From Leucobacter sp. (GTDB lineage Bacteria; Actinomycetota; Actinomycetes; Actinomycetales; Microbacteriaceae), in NCBI GenBank assembly GCA_017990305.1, contig JAGNOB010000103.1, positions 1 to 6,703 of the forward strand: 6,703 bases of DNA. The letters are read 5' to 3'. The notes beneath the pieces were generated by a model that ran no database searches, had not been told where the DNA came from, and saw only the letters and a list, made by a program, of their open reading frames with translations. The first letter of the stretch is position 1. Each line of letters opens with the position of its first letter. Shown here one piece after another: positions 1 to 5,463 of the stretch. The position numbers and the translations under genes were made by a program.

Positions 1-382
1 TCCGCATGAGAGCGGCAATGAGGCGCCAGCCAACGAGCATCGCGCAGAGCGTGAGCGTTGCGACGATCACGAACGGCAGGGCCGTGCCCTGGCCGACAAC
101 AGCGCGCAGCAGGAGTCCGAGGCCCGCGGCCCCGATCCACACGGGCAGACCCGTGCGCCAGACCGCGAGCGGCCGCCGCCACGCGAGCGTCACCAGCCAG
201 GCGATCGCGAGGCCGGCGAGGAACGGCCAGGCAGTCTCGAAGAGACCAGCGAGCGTCGCCTCGCGTTCGTGGCTGCCGCGGCCGAGGGCCGCAAACGCTA
301 CGACGAATGCCGCGTCGAGCAGAAACGCGCCGGCGGCGATTCCCGCGGTGGGCCGCTGGGCGGTGGAACGTGGTGTGCTCAC
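1..382 (-). CDS. DUF3054 family integral membrane protein, C-terminus off the window
   Basis: Reading the minus strand from a GTG at 382 gives 127 codons with no stop before the left edge, so the 3' end is missing. Four hydrophobic segments are visible, roughly at residues 14-32, 50-68, 76-94 and 101-125. Motifs that I recall as typical of the actinobacterial DUF3054 family are present: GRGSH (34-38), TAWPFLAG (50-57), a LLLRA segment (90-94) and GQGTALPF (97-104). These proteins are about 120-130 aa, so probably only a few residues are lost. No molecular function is known for the family; a plasma-membrane location is inferred. The GTG overlaps the hisN stop codon in GTGA (379-382), which implies translational coupling and co-transcription with hisN. 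The family call rests on remembered motifs rather than a profile search. Confidence 0.75.
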   Translation of the reverse strand, partial: MSTPRSTAQRPTAGIAAGAFLLDAAFVVAFAALGRGSHEREATLAGLFETAWPFLAGLAIAWLVTLAWRRPLAVWRTGLPVWIGAAGLGLLLRAVVGQGTALPFVIVATLTLCAMLVGWRLIAALMR

Positions 383-1227
383 GGGGCCGACTCGATTCGT
401 GTGTTTGTGGGGTGTGAGTTGCGGGCTGCCGCTACGGCCTTGACGACGGCGTCGTGCAGCGCGCCATTGGTCGCGAGCGCACTGCCATTCCAGGCGCTTT
501 CGTTGCCATCGATGTCGGTGAAGCGGCCACCGGCCTCCGTCACGATGGGCACGAGCGCCGCGAGGTCGTAGGCCTTCACGTCGAACTCGGCAACGATGTC
601 GACGAGGCCCTCGGCGAGTAGCATGTACGACCACATGTCACCGTAGGCGCGGTCGCGCCAGACCTGTCGTTCGAGCGCGAGCAGCGAGTCGAGGTAGCCG
701 GCCTCGCGCCACTGCTCGATTGACTGAAAACTCAGGGATGCGTGCTCAAGTTCGCTCACACCGGAGACCCGCAACCTGCGCGGCTCCGAACCGGTGTCTT
801 GCCCCCAAGCCCCGTGGCCGAGCTCCGCCCACCAGCGCGCCCCGAACCCGGGAGCCGAGACCACGCCAACGGTCTGCACGCCGTCGACCTCGAGCGCGAT
901 GAGAGTCGCCCAGTTGGGGACGCCGCGGAGAAAGTTTGAGGTGCCGTCGATCGGGTCGAGAATCCACCGGCGAGATCCGCGATCCGCCCGGCCCGATTCC
1001 TCACCGAAGAAACTGTCATCAGGCCGCTGCTCCTCGATGCGCTGCCTGAGTGCGTCCTCGACGGCGCGATCCGCGTCGGTGACGAAGGTGCGGTCTGGCT
1101 TGGTGTCAATCCGCAAGTCCGCTGAGCGGAAGCGGGGGAGCGCGATCGAATCTGCGAGATCCGCGAGCTCAAGCGCGAACGCGAGATCGGCGGAGTGGGC
1201 TGTGGGGGCGGCAGGCTGCTCAGACAT
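379..1227 (-). CDS. hisN: Histidinol-phosphatase, inositol-monophosphatase superfamily (HisN type)
   Basis: This 282-aa protein has the signature metal and phosphate sites of the Mg2+-dependent inositol-monophosphatase fold: GEES (75-78), DPIDGTSNF (91-99) and the C-terminal YDLAALVPIVTEAGG block (220-234) with Asp221. The YGDMWSYMLLAEGLVD stretch (195-210) resembles the HisN branch more than inositol or PAP phosphatases. HisN removes phosphate from L-histidinol phosphate, the penultimate substrate step of histidine synthesis, in the cytosol. Actinobacteria use this enzyme instead of the HisB-N domain. The ATG at 1227 is preferred over the upstream in-frame start at 1296 because GGAG (1233-1236) lies five bases before it and homology begins after it. 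A candidate extended -10 box lies upstream at 1301-1309. No other his gene is in the window, so the substrate is inferred; a generic inositol-phosphatase-like role is the alternative. Confidence 0.85.
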   Translation of the reverse strand: MSEQPAAPTAHSADLAFALELADLADSIALPRFRSADLRIDTKPDRTFVTDADRAVEDALRQRIEEQRPDDSFFGEESGRADRGSRRWILDPIDGTSNFLRGVPNWATLIALEVDGVQTVGVVSAPGFGARWWAELGHGAWGQDTGSEPRRLRVSGVSELEHASLSFQSIEQWREAGYLDSLLALERQVWRDRAYGDMWSYMLLAEGLVDIVAEFDVKAYDLAALVPIVTEAGGRFTDIDGNESAWNGSALATNGALHDAVVKAVAAARNSHPTNTRIESAP

Positions 1228-1232
1228 GGTGG

Positions 1233-1236
1233 CTCC
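1233..1236 (-). promoter_or_regulatory. Ribosome binding site that fixes the hisN start
   Basis: On the minus strand GGAG is followed by CCACC and the ATG at 1227, a spacing of five bases. The alternative ATG at 1296 would add 23 residues without resemblance to the family and has no comparable site, so this element decides the start. Confidence 0.7.
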
Positions 1237-1300
1237 GTGAGAGTTCAACGAACAGGGCGGACAACGCGGGCCTGCGCGAAGCGCGCCGGGTACCAAAATC

Positions 1301-1309
1301 AGCGTAGCA
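1301..1309 (-). promoter_or_regulatory. Candidate extended -10 promoter for hisN
   Basis: The minus strand reads TGC TACGCT, an extended -10 (TG-N-TANNNT). Transcription would begin near 1294 and leave a leader of about 67 bases before the hisN ATG. No convincing -35 hexamer is seen 16-18 bases upstream. The tRNA-Lys terminator lies just upstream, so hisN should need its own promoter somewhere in this gap. The remainder of 1228-1360 holds only a 5-bp GC hairpin (1274-1286) and nothing else I can name. Confidence 0.35.
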
Positions 1310-1360
1310 GAGGGCTCAACAACGCTTCCTTGCTCCGGTCACGGCGTCGTCCCGGGAACG

Positions 1361-1394
1361 CAAAAGCCCCGAGATCGTGATGATCTCGGGGCTA
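1361..1394 (-). terminator. Rho-independent terminator of the tRNA-Lys transcript
   Basis: Perfect 12-bp inverted repeat: AGCCCCGAGATC (1365-1376) and its complement (1382-1393) around a five-base loop (1377-1381). On the minus strand the stem runs straight into TTTT (complement of 1362-1365). It starts six bases after the mature 3' end of tRNA-Lys, so it ends that transcript and insulates hisN from it. On the plus strand no T-tract follows, so it works in one direction. Confidence 0.92.
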
Positions 1395-1399
1395 ATCTG

Positions 1400-1472
<73 letters not shown>

Positions 1473-1473
1473 A

Positions 1474-1490
1474 TGTTGCGCTCGGCAACA
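1474..1490 (-). repeat. Short hairpin in the tRNA-Lys 5' leader
   Basis: TGTTGC (1485-1490 on the minus strand) pairs with GCAACA (1474-1479) around a five-base loop, and one base separates it from the mature tRNA 5' end at 1472. It would lie at the RNase P cleavage site of the precursor. It has no T-tract and is unlikely to be a terminator. Confidence 0.5.
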
Positions 1491-1526
1491 GGGACTACGT
1501 TAGCACGGGAGAAAAGCACCATACAA
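1491..1526 (-). promoter_or_regulatory. Candidate tRNA-Lys promoter
   Basis: On the minus strand TTGTAT (1521-1526) and TAACGT (1497-1502) are 18 bases apart. The predicted start, about seven bases past the -10, is near 1490, which is the first base of the 6-bp leader hairpin before the tRNA. The -35 is weak. The alternative is read-through from nhaA, whose stop is only 66 bases from the tRNA, with no terminator seen between them. Confidence 0.3.
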
Positions 1527-1538
1527 ATCAGGGTGTCG

Positions 1539-2849
1539 TTACTTGGTATCGCGGGCGTGTTGCCTGGCGCCCGTTCCCTTCCTGCGGCGACGTGCGCCCG
1601 GCATGAGTACGGCCGCAGCGACCGCCACCGCGAGCAGGGAGGCGACCATGACCGACAGTCGCGCGGTGTCGACATCGCTCGAGTCTGTGAAACTCAGTTC
1701 GGAGACGAGCATGGCAACGGTGAAGCCGACGCCAGCGAGCGCGCCCACGCCAATAATCTCGCTCCAGCGTACGTTTGCGCCCAGCGTGGCACGTGTGAAA
1801 CGTGTGAGCAGCCACGTCGTCAGGGTGATTCCGAGCGGCTTGCCGATGACGAGCCCCAGCATGATGCCTATTGCGACGGTGTCGAACGGGAAGCGCGAGG
1901 CGCCCCCGAGCGGCACACCCGCCGCGAAGAGCGCGAAGACGGGCACGGCAATGTATGCGGACAGCGGTTGGAACCGCGTGTTCAAGGTCTCAGCTACCTC
2001 ACCACCCGACTTGCCGCGGACGGGAACGAGGAACGCGAGGACGACACCCGCGATTGTCGCGTGGATCCCCGAGTTGTAGAACAGCGCCCAGGTGACGATG
2101 CCGAGGGGGAGCAGGATGATCCAGGCGCCCCATTTTGACCGCGCAAACCACTCACCGCGCCAGCGTACGAGCGCCGCAAATACGAGAGCGGGGGCGATCG
2201 AGATGAGCAGTGGCATGAGGTTCACGCCGTCGGTGTAGAAGACTGCGATGATCGCGATGGCGATGAAGTCATCAACAACGGCGAGGGTGAGTAGGAACAT
2301 GCGCAGCGCAGGGTTGATGCCGGGCGCGATGAGGCCGAGAACGGCAACGGCGAACGCGATATCTGTGGCTGTGGGGATCGCCCAGCCGTGCGCCGTAGGC
2401 GTTCCTGCGTTGACGGCAAGGTAGATACCAGCGGGGATGAGCACGCCGCCCATCGCGGCAGCGACCGGCACGATCGCGGTACGGGGGGAGCGGAGATCAC
2501 CCTCGACGAATTCGCGTTTGAGCTCGAGGCCGACCATGAAGAAGAAGATGGCGAGGAGGCCGTCGGAGGCCCAGTGGCCGACGCTGAGCTTCAGACCGAG
2601 TGCTTCGGGTCCGAACTCGAAGTTACGGAGATCCAAAAACCAATCGGCGATGGGGGAGTTGGCCGCGATAAAGCCAACGAGTGCGGCGACCATGATGATG
2701 AGGCCGCCGAAGAACTCGCGCCGGAGCAGTCTGTTGATCCTGGCGATCTCGCGCTTGCTGTAATACGAGAAGAGCCGCCTGCGTTGGGGCCGTTGGCTCT
2801 TAGCGTCTGGCGCGTGCGGAATCGGTGGCGTGGGGATGGGGCTCGACAT
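1539..2849 (-). CDS. nhaA: Na+/H+ antiporter NhaA
   Basis: This 436-aa membrane protein is very clearly NhaA, which exports Na+ (or Li+) in exchange for protons and supports pH and salt homeostasis at the plasma membrane. Hallmarks are GLELKREFVEGDLR (107-120), WAIPTATDIAFA (156-167) with Asp163, the ion-binding pair Asp193-Asp194 in LAVVDDFIAI, and Lys337 in VIGKPLGI. These correspond to E. coli Asp133, Asp163-Asp164 and Lys300. About 11-12 hydrophobic helices can be traced between residues 45 and 417. It is longer than the E. coli protein (388 aa), with a proline-rich cytoplasmic head (about 1-40) and a basic tail rich in Arg and Lys (419-436). The ATG at 2849 is set by GAGGAG (2856-2861), six bases upstream. 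It follows a 70-aa membrane-protein gene on the same strand after a 114-bp gap. Confidence 0.97.
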   Translation of the reverse strand: MSSPIPTPPIPHAPDAKSQRPQRRRLFSYYSKREIARINRLLRREFFGGLIIMVAALVGFIAANSPIADWFLDLRNFEFGPEALGLKLSVGHWASDGLLAIFFFMVGLELKREFVEGDLRSPRTAIVPVAAAMGGVLIPAGIYLAVNAGTPTAHGWAIPTATDIAFAVAVLGLIAPGINPALRMFLLTLAVVDDFIAIAIIAVFYTDGVNLMPLLISIAPALVFAALVRWRGEWFARSKWGAWIILLPLGIVTWALFYNSGIHATIAGVVLAFLVPVRGKSGGEVAETLNTRFQPLSAYIAVPVFALFAAGVPLGGASRFPFDTVAIGIMLGLVIGKPLGITLTTWLLTRFTRATLGANVRWSEIIGVGALAGVGFTVAMLVSELSFTDSSDVDTARLSVMVASLLAVAVAAAVLMPGARRRRKGTGARQHARDTK

Positions 2850-2919
2850 CGGAGGCTCCTCGGTGCGGGGTGGTCAAAGCGAATTGTCGACCAGACTTCC
2901 CGACGCACCTAACTGAAGC

Positions 2920-2948
2920 AAGCTATCGCACCCTGCCGTGTTGGGCAA
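2920..2948 (-). promoter_or_regulatory. Candidate nhaA promoter
   Basis: On the minus strand TTGCCC (2943-2948) and TAGCTT (2920-2925) are separated by 17 bases, giving a start near 2913 and a leader of about 63 bases. The match is modest, and the -35 overlaps the hairpin at 2931-2951, so one of the two calls may be wrong. Confidence 0.25.
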
Positions 2949-2951
2949 GGG
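2931..2951 (-). terminator. Weak possible terminator hairpin after the 70-aa gene
   Basis: The minus strand reads CCCTTGCC, CAACAC, GGCAGGG: a 7-bp GC-rich stem with one bulged T and a six-base loop, 13 bases past the 70-aa gene's stop. No T-run follows, so it may be a partial terminator or chance. Confidence 0.3.
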
Positions 2952-2963
2952 GCTGCGCTCGGG

Positions 2964-3176
2964 TCAGATCTCCTCGAACTCCTCGTCACGATCCTGCATA
3001 GCGACGCTCGAGATCGCGAGTACGAGGCCCGCGATCCACACGCCCCAGACGATGAATCGGCGCCAGTCGCGAGGCATGTTGTTTGTGCGGCGCGCAGTTG
3101 AGACGACGCCTGCTGCGGCGCCAAGTACGCCGATGTTCGTGAGGTACTTGCCAACCTCAAAACGTTGCCGAGCCAT
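2964..3176 (-). CDS. Small two-helix membrane protein of unknown function (70 aa)
   Basis: I do not recognise a named family. The 70-aa product has a short basic and polar head, a hydrophobic segment at about 12-27 (LTNIGVLGAAAGVVST), a basic linker with RR at 29-30 and DWRR at 37-40, a second hydrophobic helix at about 41-60, and a strongly acidic C-terminus (DRDEEFEE, 62-69). The positive linker and acidic tail fit a small plasma-membrane protein. The ATG at 3176 is chosen over the in-frame ATG at 3227 because GGAGGTG (3181-3187) lies just before it. It is divergent from the 79-aa gene and lies upstream of nhaA on the same strand, with which it might share a transcript. Reality as a gene is supported by the strong ribosome site and the two clean helices; function is unknown. 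Confidence 0.75.
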   Translation of the reverse strand: MARQRFEVGKYLTNIGVLGAAAGVVSTARRTNNMPRDWRRFIVWGVWIAGLVLAISSVAMQDRDEEFEEI

Positions 3177-3180
3177 GTGA

Positions 3181-3187
3181 CACCTCC
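3181..3187 (-). promoter_or_regulatory. Strong ribosome binding site that fixes the 70-aa gene start
   Basis: The minus strand reads GGAGGTG. Its GGAGG core lies six bases before the ATG at 3176, a near-ideal match to the 16S rRNA 3' end. It excludes the 87-residue version starting at 3227. Confidence 0.8.
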
Positions 3188-3210
3188 GGGCGAAAATTGC
3201 GGGATCTGTG

Positions 3211-3230
3211 CGGACGCCCAGGGGCATCCG
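3211..3230. repeat. 9-bp inverted repeat in the divergent promoter region
   Basis: CGGACGCCC (3211-3219) faces GGGCATCCG (3222-3230) with two bases between the arms; one position is mismatched in DNA and becomes a G-U pair in RNA. It lies in the 5' leader of the 70-aa gene, right at its predicted transcription start. It could be an operator for a dimeric regulator or an mRNA 5' stabilising hairpin. Confidence 0.5.
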
Positions 3231-3235
3231 ACACC

Positions 3236-3241
3236 AGCCTA
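3236..3241 (-). promoter_or_regulatory. Candidate -10 box (TAGGCT) for the 70-aa gene
   Basis: The minus strand reads TAGGCT, a TANNNT hexamer of the kind common in actinobacterial promoters, giving a start near 3229 and a leader of about 53 bases. No good -35 is seen. The same hexamer occurs on the plus strand at 3280-3285, pointing the other way. Confidence 0.3.
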
Positions 3242-3254
3242 ATGGGTGGAATGC

Positions 3255-3285
3255 TTCGGACGGGCGGCGCGGCTCGGTCTAGGCT
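3255..3285 (+). promoter_or_regulatory. Candidate promoter for the 79-aa gene
   Basis: TAGGCT (3280-3285) is a plausible -10; an overlapping alternative is TACGCT (3285-3290). TTCGGA (3255-3260) is a weak -35 at a long 19-base spacing. Transcription would start near 3292. Confidence 0.3.
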
Positions 3286-3346
3286 ACGCTGGGAGTATCG
3301 CGCATGGACGCGCTCAATCGGTTGAACCACGGAGGAAATCAGGGAC

Positions 3347-3586
3347 ATGGCAAAGCAGGGCGAGGGTTTGTTCGAAGAGAGCTCACAGGGCTCAGTCAGC
3401 GCTATCACGGCAGTCGTGTTTATCTTCTCGTTTGCGCTCGCAATGGGCGGCATCGTGCTTGCGACGTACGGTTTTAACCCCGCACTCGGAATGAGCAAGG
3501 AACTGTTCCTCTTCGCTGGAGGGCTCCTCCTGTCGACGATTGGCTTCATCTTGCCGTTTACTATCCTCCCGAAGCTCGGTAAGTAA
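3347..3586 (+). CDS. Small two-helix membrane protein of unknown function (79 aa)
   Basis: I do not recognise a characterised family. The 79-aa product has a soluble acidic and polar head (1-17), a hydrophobic helix at about 18-40 (AITAVVFIFSFALAMGG region), a short loop with NPALGMSKE (44-52), a second helix at about 53-73, and a short basic tail ending KLGK. It should be a small plasma-membrane hairpin protein. GGAGG (3331-3335) lies eleven bases before the ATG, a little far, and AGGG (3341-3344) is very close, so initiation is plausible but not ideal. The gene stands alone: it is divergent from the 70-aa gene and is followed 18 bases later by a very strong hairpin. Codon use matches its neighbours. 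Confidence 0.8.
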   Translation: MAKQGEGLFEESSQGSVSAITAVVFIFSFALAMGGIVLATYGFNPALGMSKELFLFAGGLLLSTIGFILPFTILPKLGK

Positions 3587-3604
3587 GCGCTCACACGCAC
3601 AGCT

Positions 3605-3641
3605 CAATGGGCGCCCTGGTCACTGACCAGGGCGCCCATTG
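3605..3641 (+). terminator. Very strong palindrome, probable terminator after the 79-aa gene
   Basis: The arms CAATGGGCGCCCTGGTCA (3605-3622) and its exact complement (3624-3641) flank a single central base, 18 bases past the 79-aa stop. In RNA this gives a 16-17 bp stem with a 3-5 base loop. No T-tract follows on either strand, so it would be a hairpin-only terminator; the symmetric form could work in both directions. It separates the 79-aa gene from the ilvD promoter. An alternative is a protein-binding palindrome upstream of ilvD. Confidence 0.7.
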
Positions 3642-3676
3642 CGTTGTACGTCCCGCAGAAGGAATCTGCCAGGGCA

Positions 3677-3682
3677 TAAGAT
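3677..3682 (+). promoter_or_regulatory. -10 box of a predicted leaderless ilvD promoter
   Basis: TAAGAT ends six bases before the ilvD ATG, so transcription starting about seven bases downstream would begin on the A of the ATG itself. No Shine-Dalgarno sequence precedes this ATG: the only purine run, AGGG at 3671-3674, is 14 bases away and inside the promoter. No -35 hexamer is seen near 3653-3660, as is often the case for actinobacterial leaderless promoters. Confidence 0.5.
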
Positions 3683-3688
3683 GAAGTC

Positions 3689-5392
3689 ATGGCAGAGATG
3701 GCAGATATCGATATGAAGCCGCGTAGTCGCGACGTTACTGACGGCATTGAGAAGGCCGCCGCGCGCGGCATGCTTCGAGCTGTCGGCATGGGAGATGAGG
3801 ACTGGGACAAGCCCCAGATCGGCATCGCGAGCTCGTGGAACGAGATCACCCCGTGCAACCTCAGCCTCGACCGGCTTGCTCAGGGCGCCAAAGAAGGCGT
3901 GCACTCGGGCGGCGGCTACCCGCTACAGTTCGGCACCGTTTCGGTCTCTGACGGCATCTCCATGGGGCATGAGGGAATGCACTTCTCCCTCGTTTCCCGT
4001 GAGGTCATTGCCGACTCGGTCGAGACCGTGATGATGGCTGAGCGTCTCGACGGTTCAGTGCTGCTCGCAGGCTGCGACAAATCTCTGCCTGGCATGCTCA
4101 TGGCCGCGGCCCGGCTCGATCTCGCATCGGTCTTCCTGTACGCCGGATCGGTTGCGCCCGGCTGGGTGAAGCTCACCGACGGCACTGAAAAGGAAGTCAC
4201 GATCATCGACGCCTTTGAAGCAGTCGGCGCGTGCAAGGCCGGAACGATGAGCGAAGAAGACCTGAAGCGTATCGAGTGCGCAATTGTTCCGGGCGAGGGC
4301 GCCTGCGGCGGTATGTACACCGCAAACACCATGGCTTCGATCGCTGAAGCCCTCGGCATGAGCCTGCCAGGATCGGCCGCTCCACCCTCGTACGACCGCC
4401 GCCGCGACTACTTCGCGCACCGCTCCGGCGAGGCCGTCGTGAACATGATCGCAAAGGGCATCACCGCCCGCGACATTCTCACCCGGAAGGCGTTTGAGAA
4501 CGCGATCACGCTGCTCATGGCGTACGGCGGGTCGACGAACGCCGTCTTGCACCTGCTCGCAATCGCTCGCGAGGCTGAGGTCGATCTCACCCTCGAAGAC
4601 TTCAACCGTATCGGCGCGAAGGTGCCGCACCTCGCCGACATGAAGCCGTTCGGCCAGTACGTCATGGCAGACATCGATCGCCAGGGCGGCGTGCCCGTCG
4701 TGCTCAAGGCGCTGCTCGACGCGGGGCTCCTGCACGGCGACGCACTCACCGTGACCGGGAAGACAATGGCTGAAAACCTCGCCGAGCTCAACCCGGATCC
4801 CGTAGACGGCAAGGTGATCCATCACCTCGACGATCCGATCCACGCGACCGGTGGCATCACGATCCTGCACGGCACGCTCGCTCCCGAGGGGGCCGTCGTG
4901 AAGACGGCGGGCTTCGACGCCGAGGTCTTCGAGGGCCCCGCGCGCGTCTTCCAGCGCGAGCGGGCGGCCATGGACGCCCTCACCGAAGGCAAGATTGGCA
5001 AGGGCGATATCGTCGTCATTCGCTATGAAGGACCCAAGGGTGGGCCGGGTATGCGCGAGATGCTCGCGATCACCGGAGCCATCAAGGGTGCGGGGCTCGG
5101 GAAAGATGTACTACTATTGACCGACGGCAGATTCTCAGGCGGCACAACCGGCCTGTGTATCGGCCACATCGCGCCTGAGGCCTCGGATGGAGGCCCAGTA
5201 GCGCTCGTGCACGACGGTGACCTGATACGGGTTGATATCGCTGCACAAACGCTCGATCTGCTGGTAGACCCCGCTGAGCTTGAGGCCCGACGTGCGAACT
5301 GGGCCCCGCTTCCACCGCGGTACACGCGCGGCGTGCTTGCGAAGTACGCGAAGCTCGTGCATTCGGCATCTGAAGGTGCCATCACCGGCTAG
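3689..5392 (+). CDS. ilvD: Dihydroxy-acid dehydratase IlvD
   Basis: IlvD removes water from 2,3-dihydroxy-isovalerate and 2,3-dihydroxy-3-methylvalerate to give the 2-keto acids that are transaminated to valine (and onward to leucine) and isoleucine; it is cytosolic and contains an iron-sulfur cluster. The 567-aa length fits the family (M. tuberculosis about 575). Visible hallmarks are the three cluster cysteines Cys56 (ITPCN), Cys129 (LAGCDKS) and Cys206 ([14 protein letters not shown]), with Lys131 in CDKS as the likely carbamylated metal ligand, Asp88 ([13 protein letters not shown]), GPKGGPGM (448-455), and the catalytic Ser483 in DGRFSGGT. Three cysteines suggest the [2Fe-2S] subgroup, by inference. 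The ATG at 3689 is preferred because of the -10 box placed for a leaderless message; 3698 and 3713 are in-frame alternatives without ribosome sites. ilvB follows 71 bp downstream. Codons 474-483 contain unusual rare codons (GTA CTA CTA TTG, AGA). Confidence 0.98.
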   Translation: MAEMADIDMKPRSRDVTDGIEKAAARGMLRAVGMGDEDWDKPQIGIASSWNEITPCNLSLDRLAQGAKEGVHSGGGYPLQFGTVSVSDGISMGHEGMHFSLVSREVIADSVETVMMAERLDGSVLLAGCDKSLPGMLMAAARLDLASVFLYAGSVAPGWVKLTDGTEKEVTIIDAFEAVGACKAGTMSEEDLKRIECAIVPGEGACGGMYTANTMASIAEALGMSLPGSAAPPSYDRRRDYFAHRSGEAVVNMIAKGITARDILTRKAFENAITLLMAYGGSTNAVLHLLAIAREAEVDLTLEDFNRIGAKVPHLADMKPFGQYVMADIDRQGGVPVVLKALLDAGLLHGDALTVTGKTMAENLAELNPDPVDGKVIHHLDDPIHATGGITILHGTLAPEGAVVKTAGFDAEVFEGPARVFQRERAAMDALTEGKIGKGDIVVIRYEGPKGGPGMREMLAITGAIKGAGLGKDVLLLTDGRFSGGTTGLCIGHIAPEASDGGPVALVHDGDLIRVDIAAQTLDLLVDPAELEARRANWAPLPPRYTRGVLAKYAKLVHSASEGAITG

Positions 5393-5451
5393 TTTCGCCG
5401 TTTCGCGTACAAGCCGATCCGACCGTGATCCGCGATTCATCCATAACCGTA

Positions 5452-5457
5452 AGAAAG
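5452..5457 (+). promoter_or_regulatory. Atypical ribosome binding site of ilvB
   Basis: AGAAAG lies six bases before the ilvB ATG. It can pair with the extreme 3' end of 16S rRNA (the extended AGAAAGGAGG consensus), but the usual GGAGG core is missing. The rest of 5393-5451 shows no terminator, no leader-peptide ORF rich in Val/Leu/Ile codons and no clear promoter, so ilvB is probably read from the ilvD transcript. Confidence 0.4.
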
Positions 5458-5463
5458 CAAAAC

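Noticed and set aside
794..1240. 148-aa plus-strand frame
   Set aside because: Antisense to hisN, Ser/Arg/Ala-rich, with no start signal.
1274..1286. GC hairpin (5-bp arms, 3-base loop) upstream of hisN
   Set aside because: Too short and without a T-run; expected by chance in GC-rich DNA.
1228..1296. 23-residue N-terminal extension of hisN
   Set aside because: The extension includes the ribosome site and leader of the ATG at 1227, and it lacks family resemblance.
1473..2138. 221-aa open frame on the plus strand opposite nhaA
   Set aside because: It begins at the tRNA-Lys edge and lies antisense to nhaA. Its composition is charged and low in complexity, as expected for a reverse-frame shadow, and no ribosome site precedes it.
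2388..2912. 174-aa plus-strand frame with acidic runs
   Set aside because: Antisense to the N-terminal half of nhaA; the acidic runs are the reverse reading of hydrophobic helix codons.
3177..3227. 17-residue N-terminal extension of the 70-aa protein
   Set aside because: GGAGGTG lies inside the extension, directly before the ATG at 3176.
4055..4870. 271-aa open frame on the minus strand inside ilvD
   Set aside because: It is fully antisense to a certain gene. Long antisense frames are expected in GC-rich coding DNA, and the translation has no recognisable domain and a shuffled composition.
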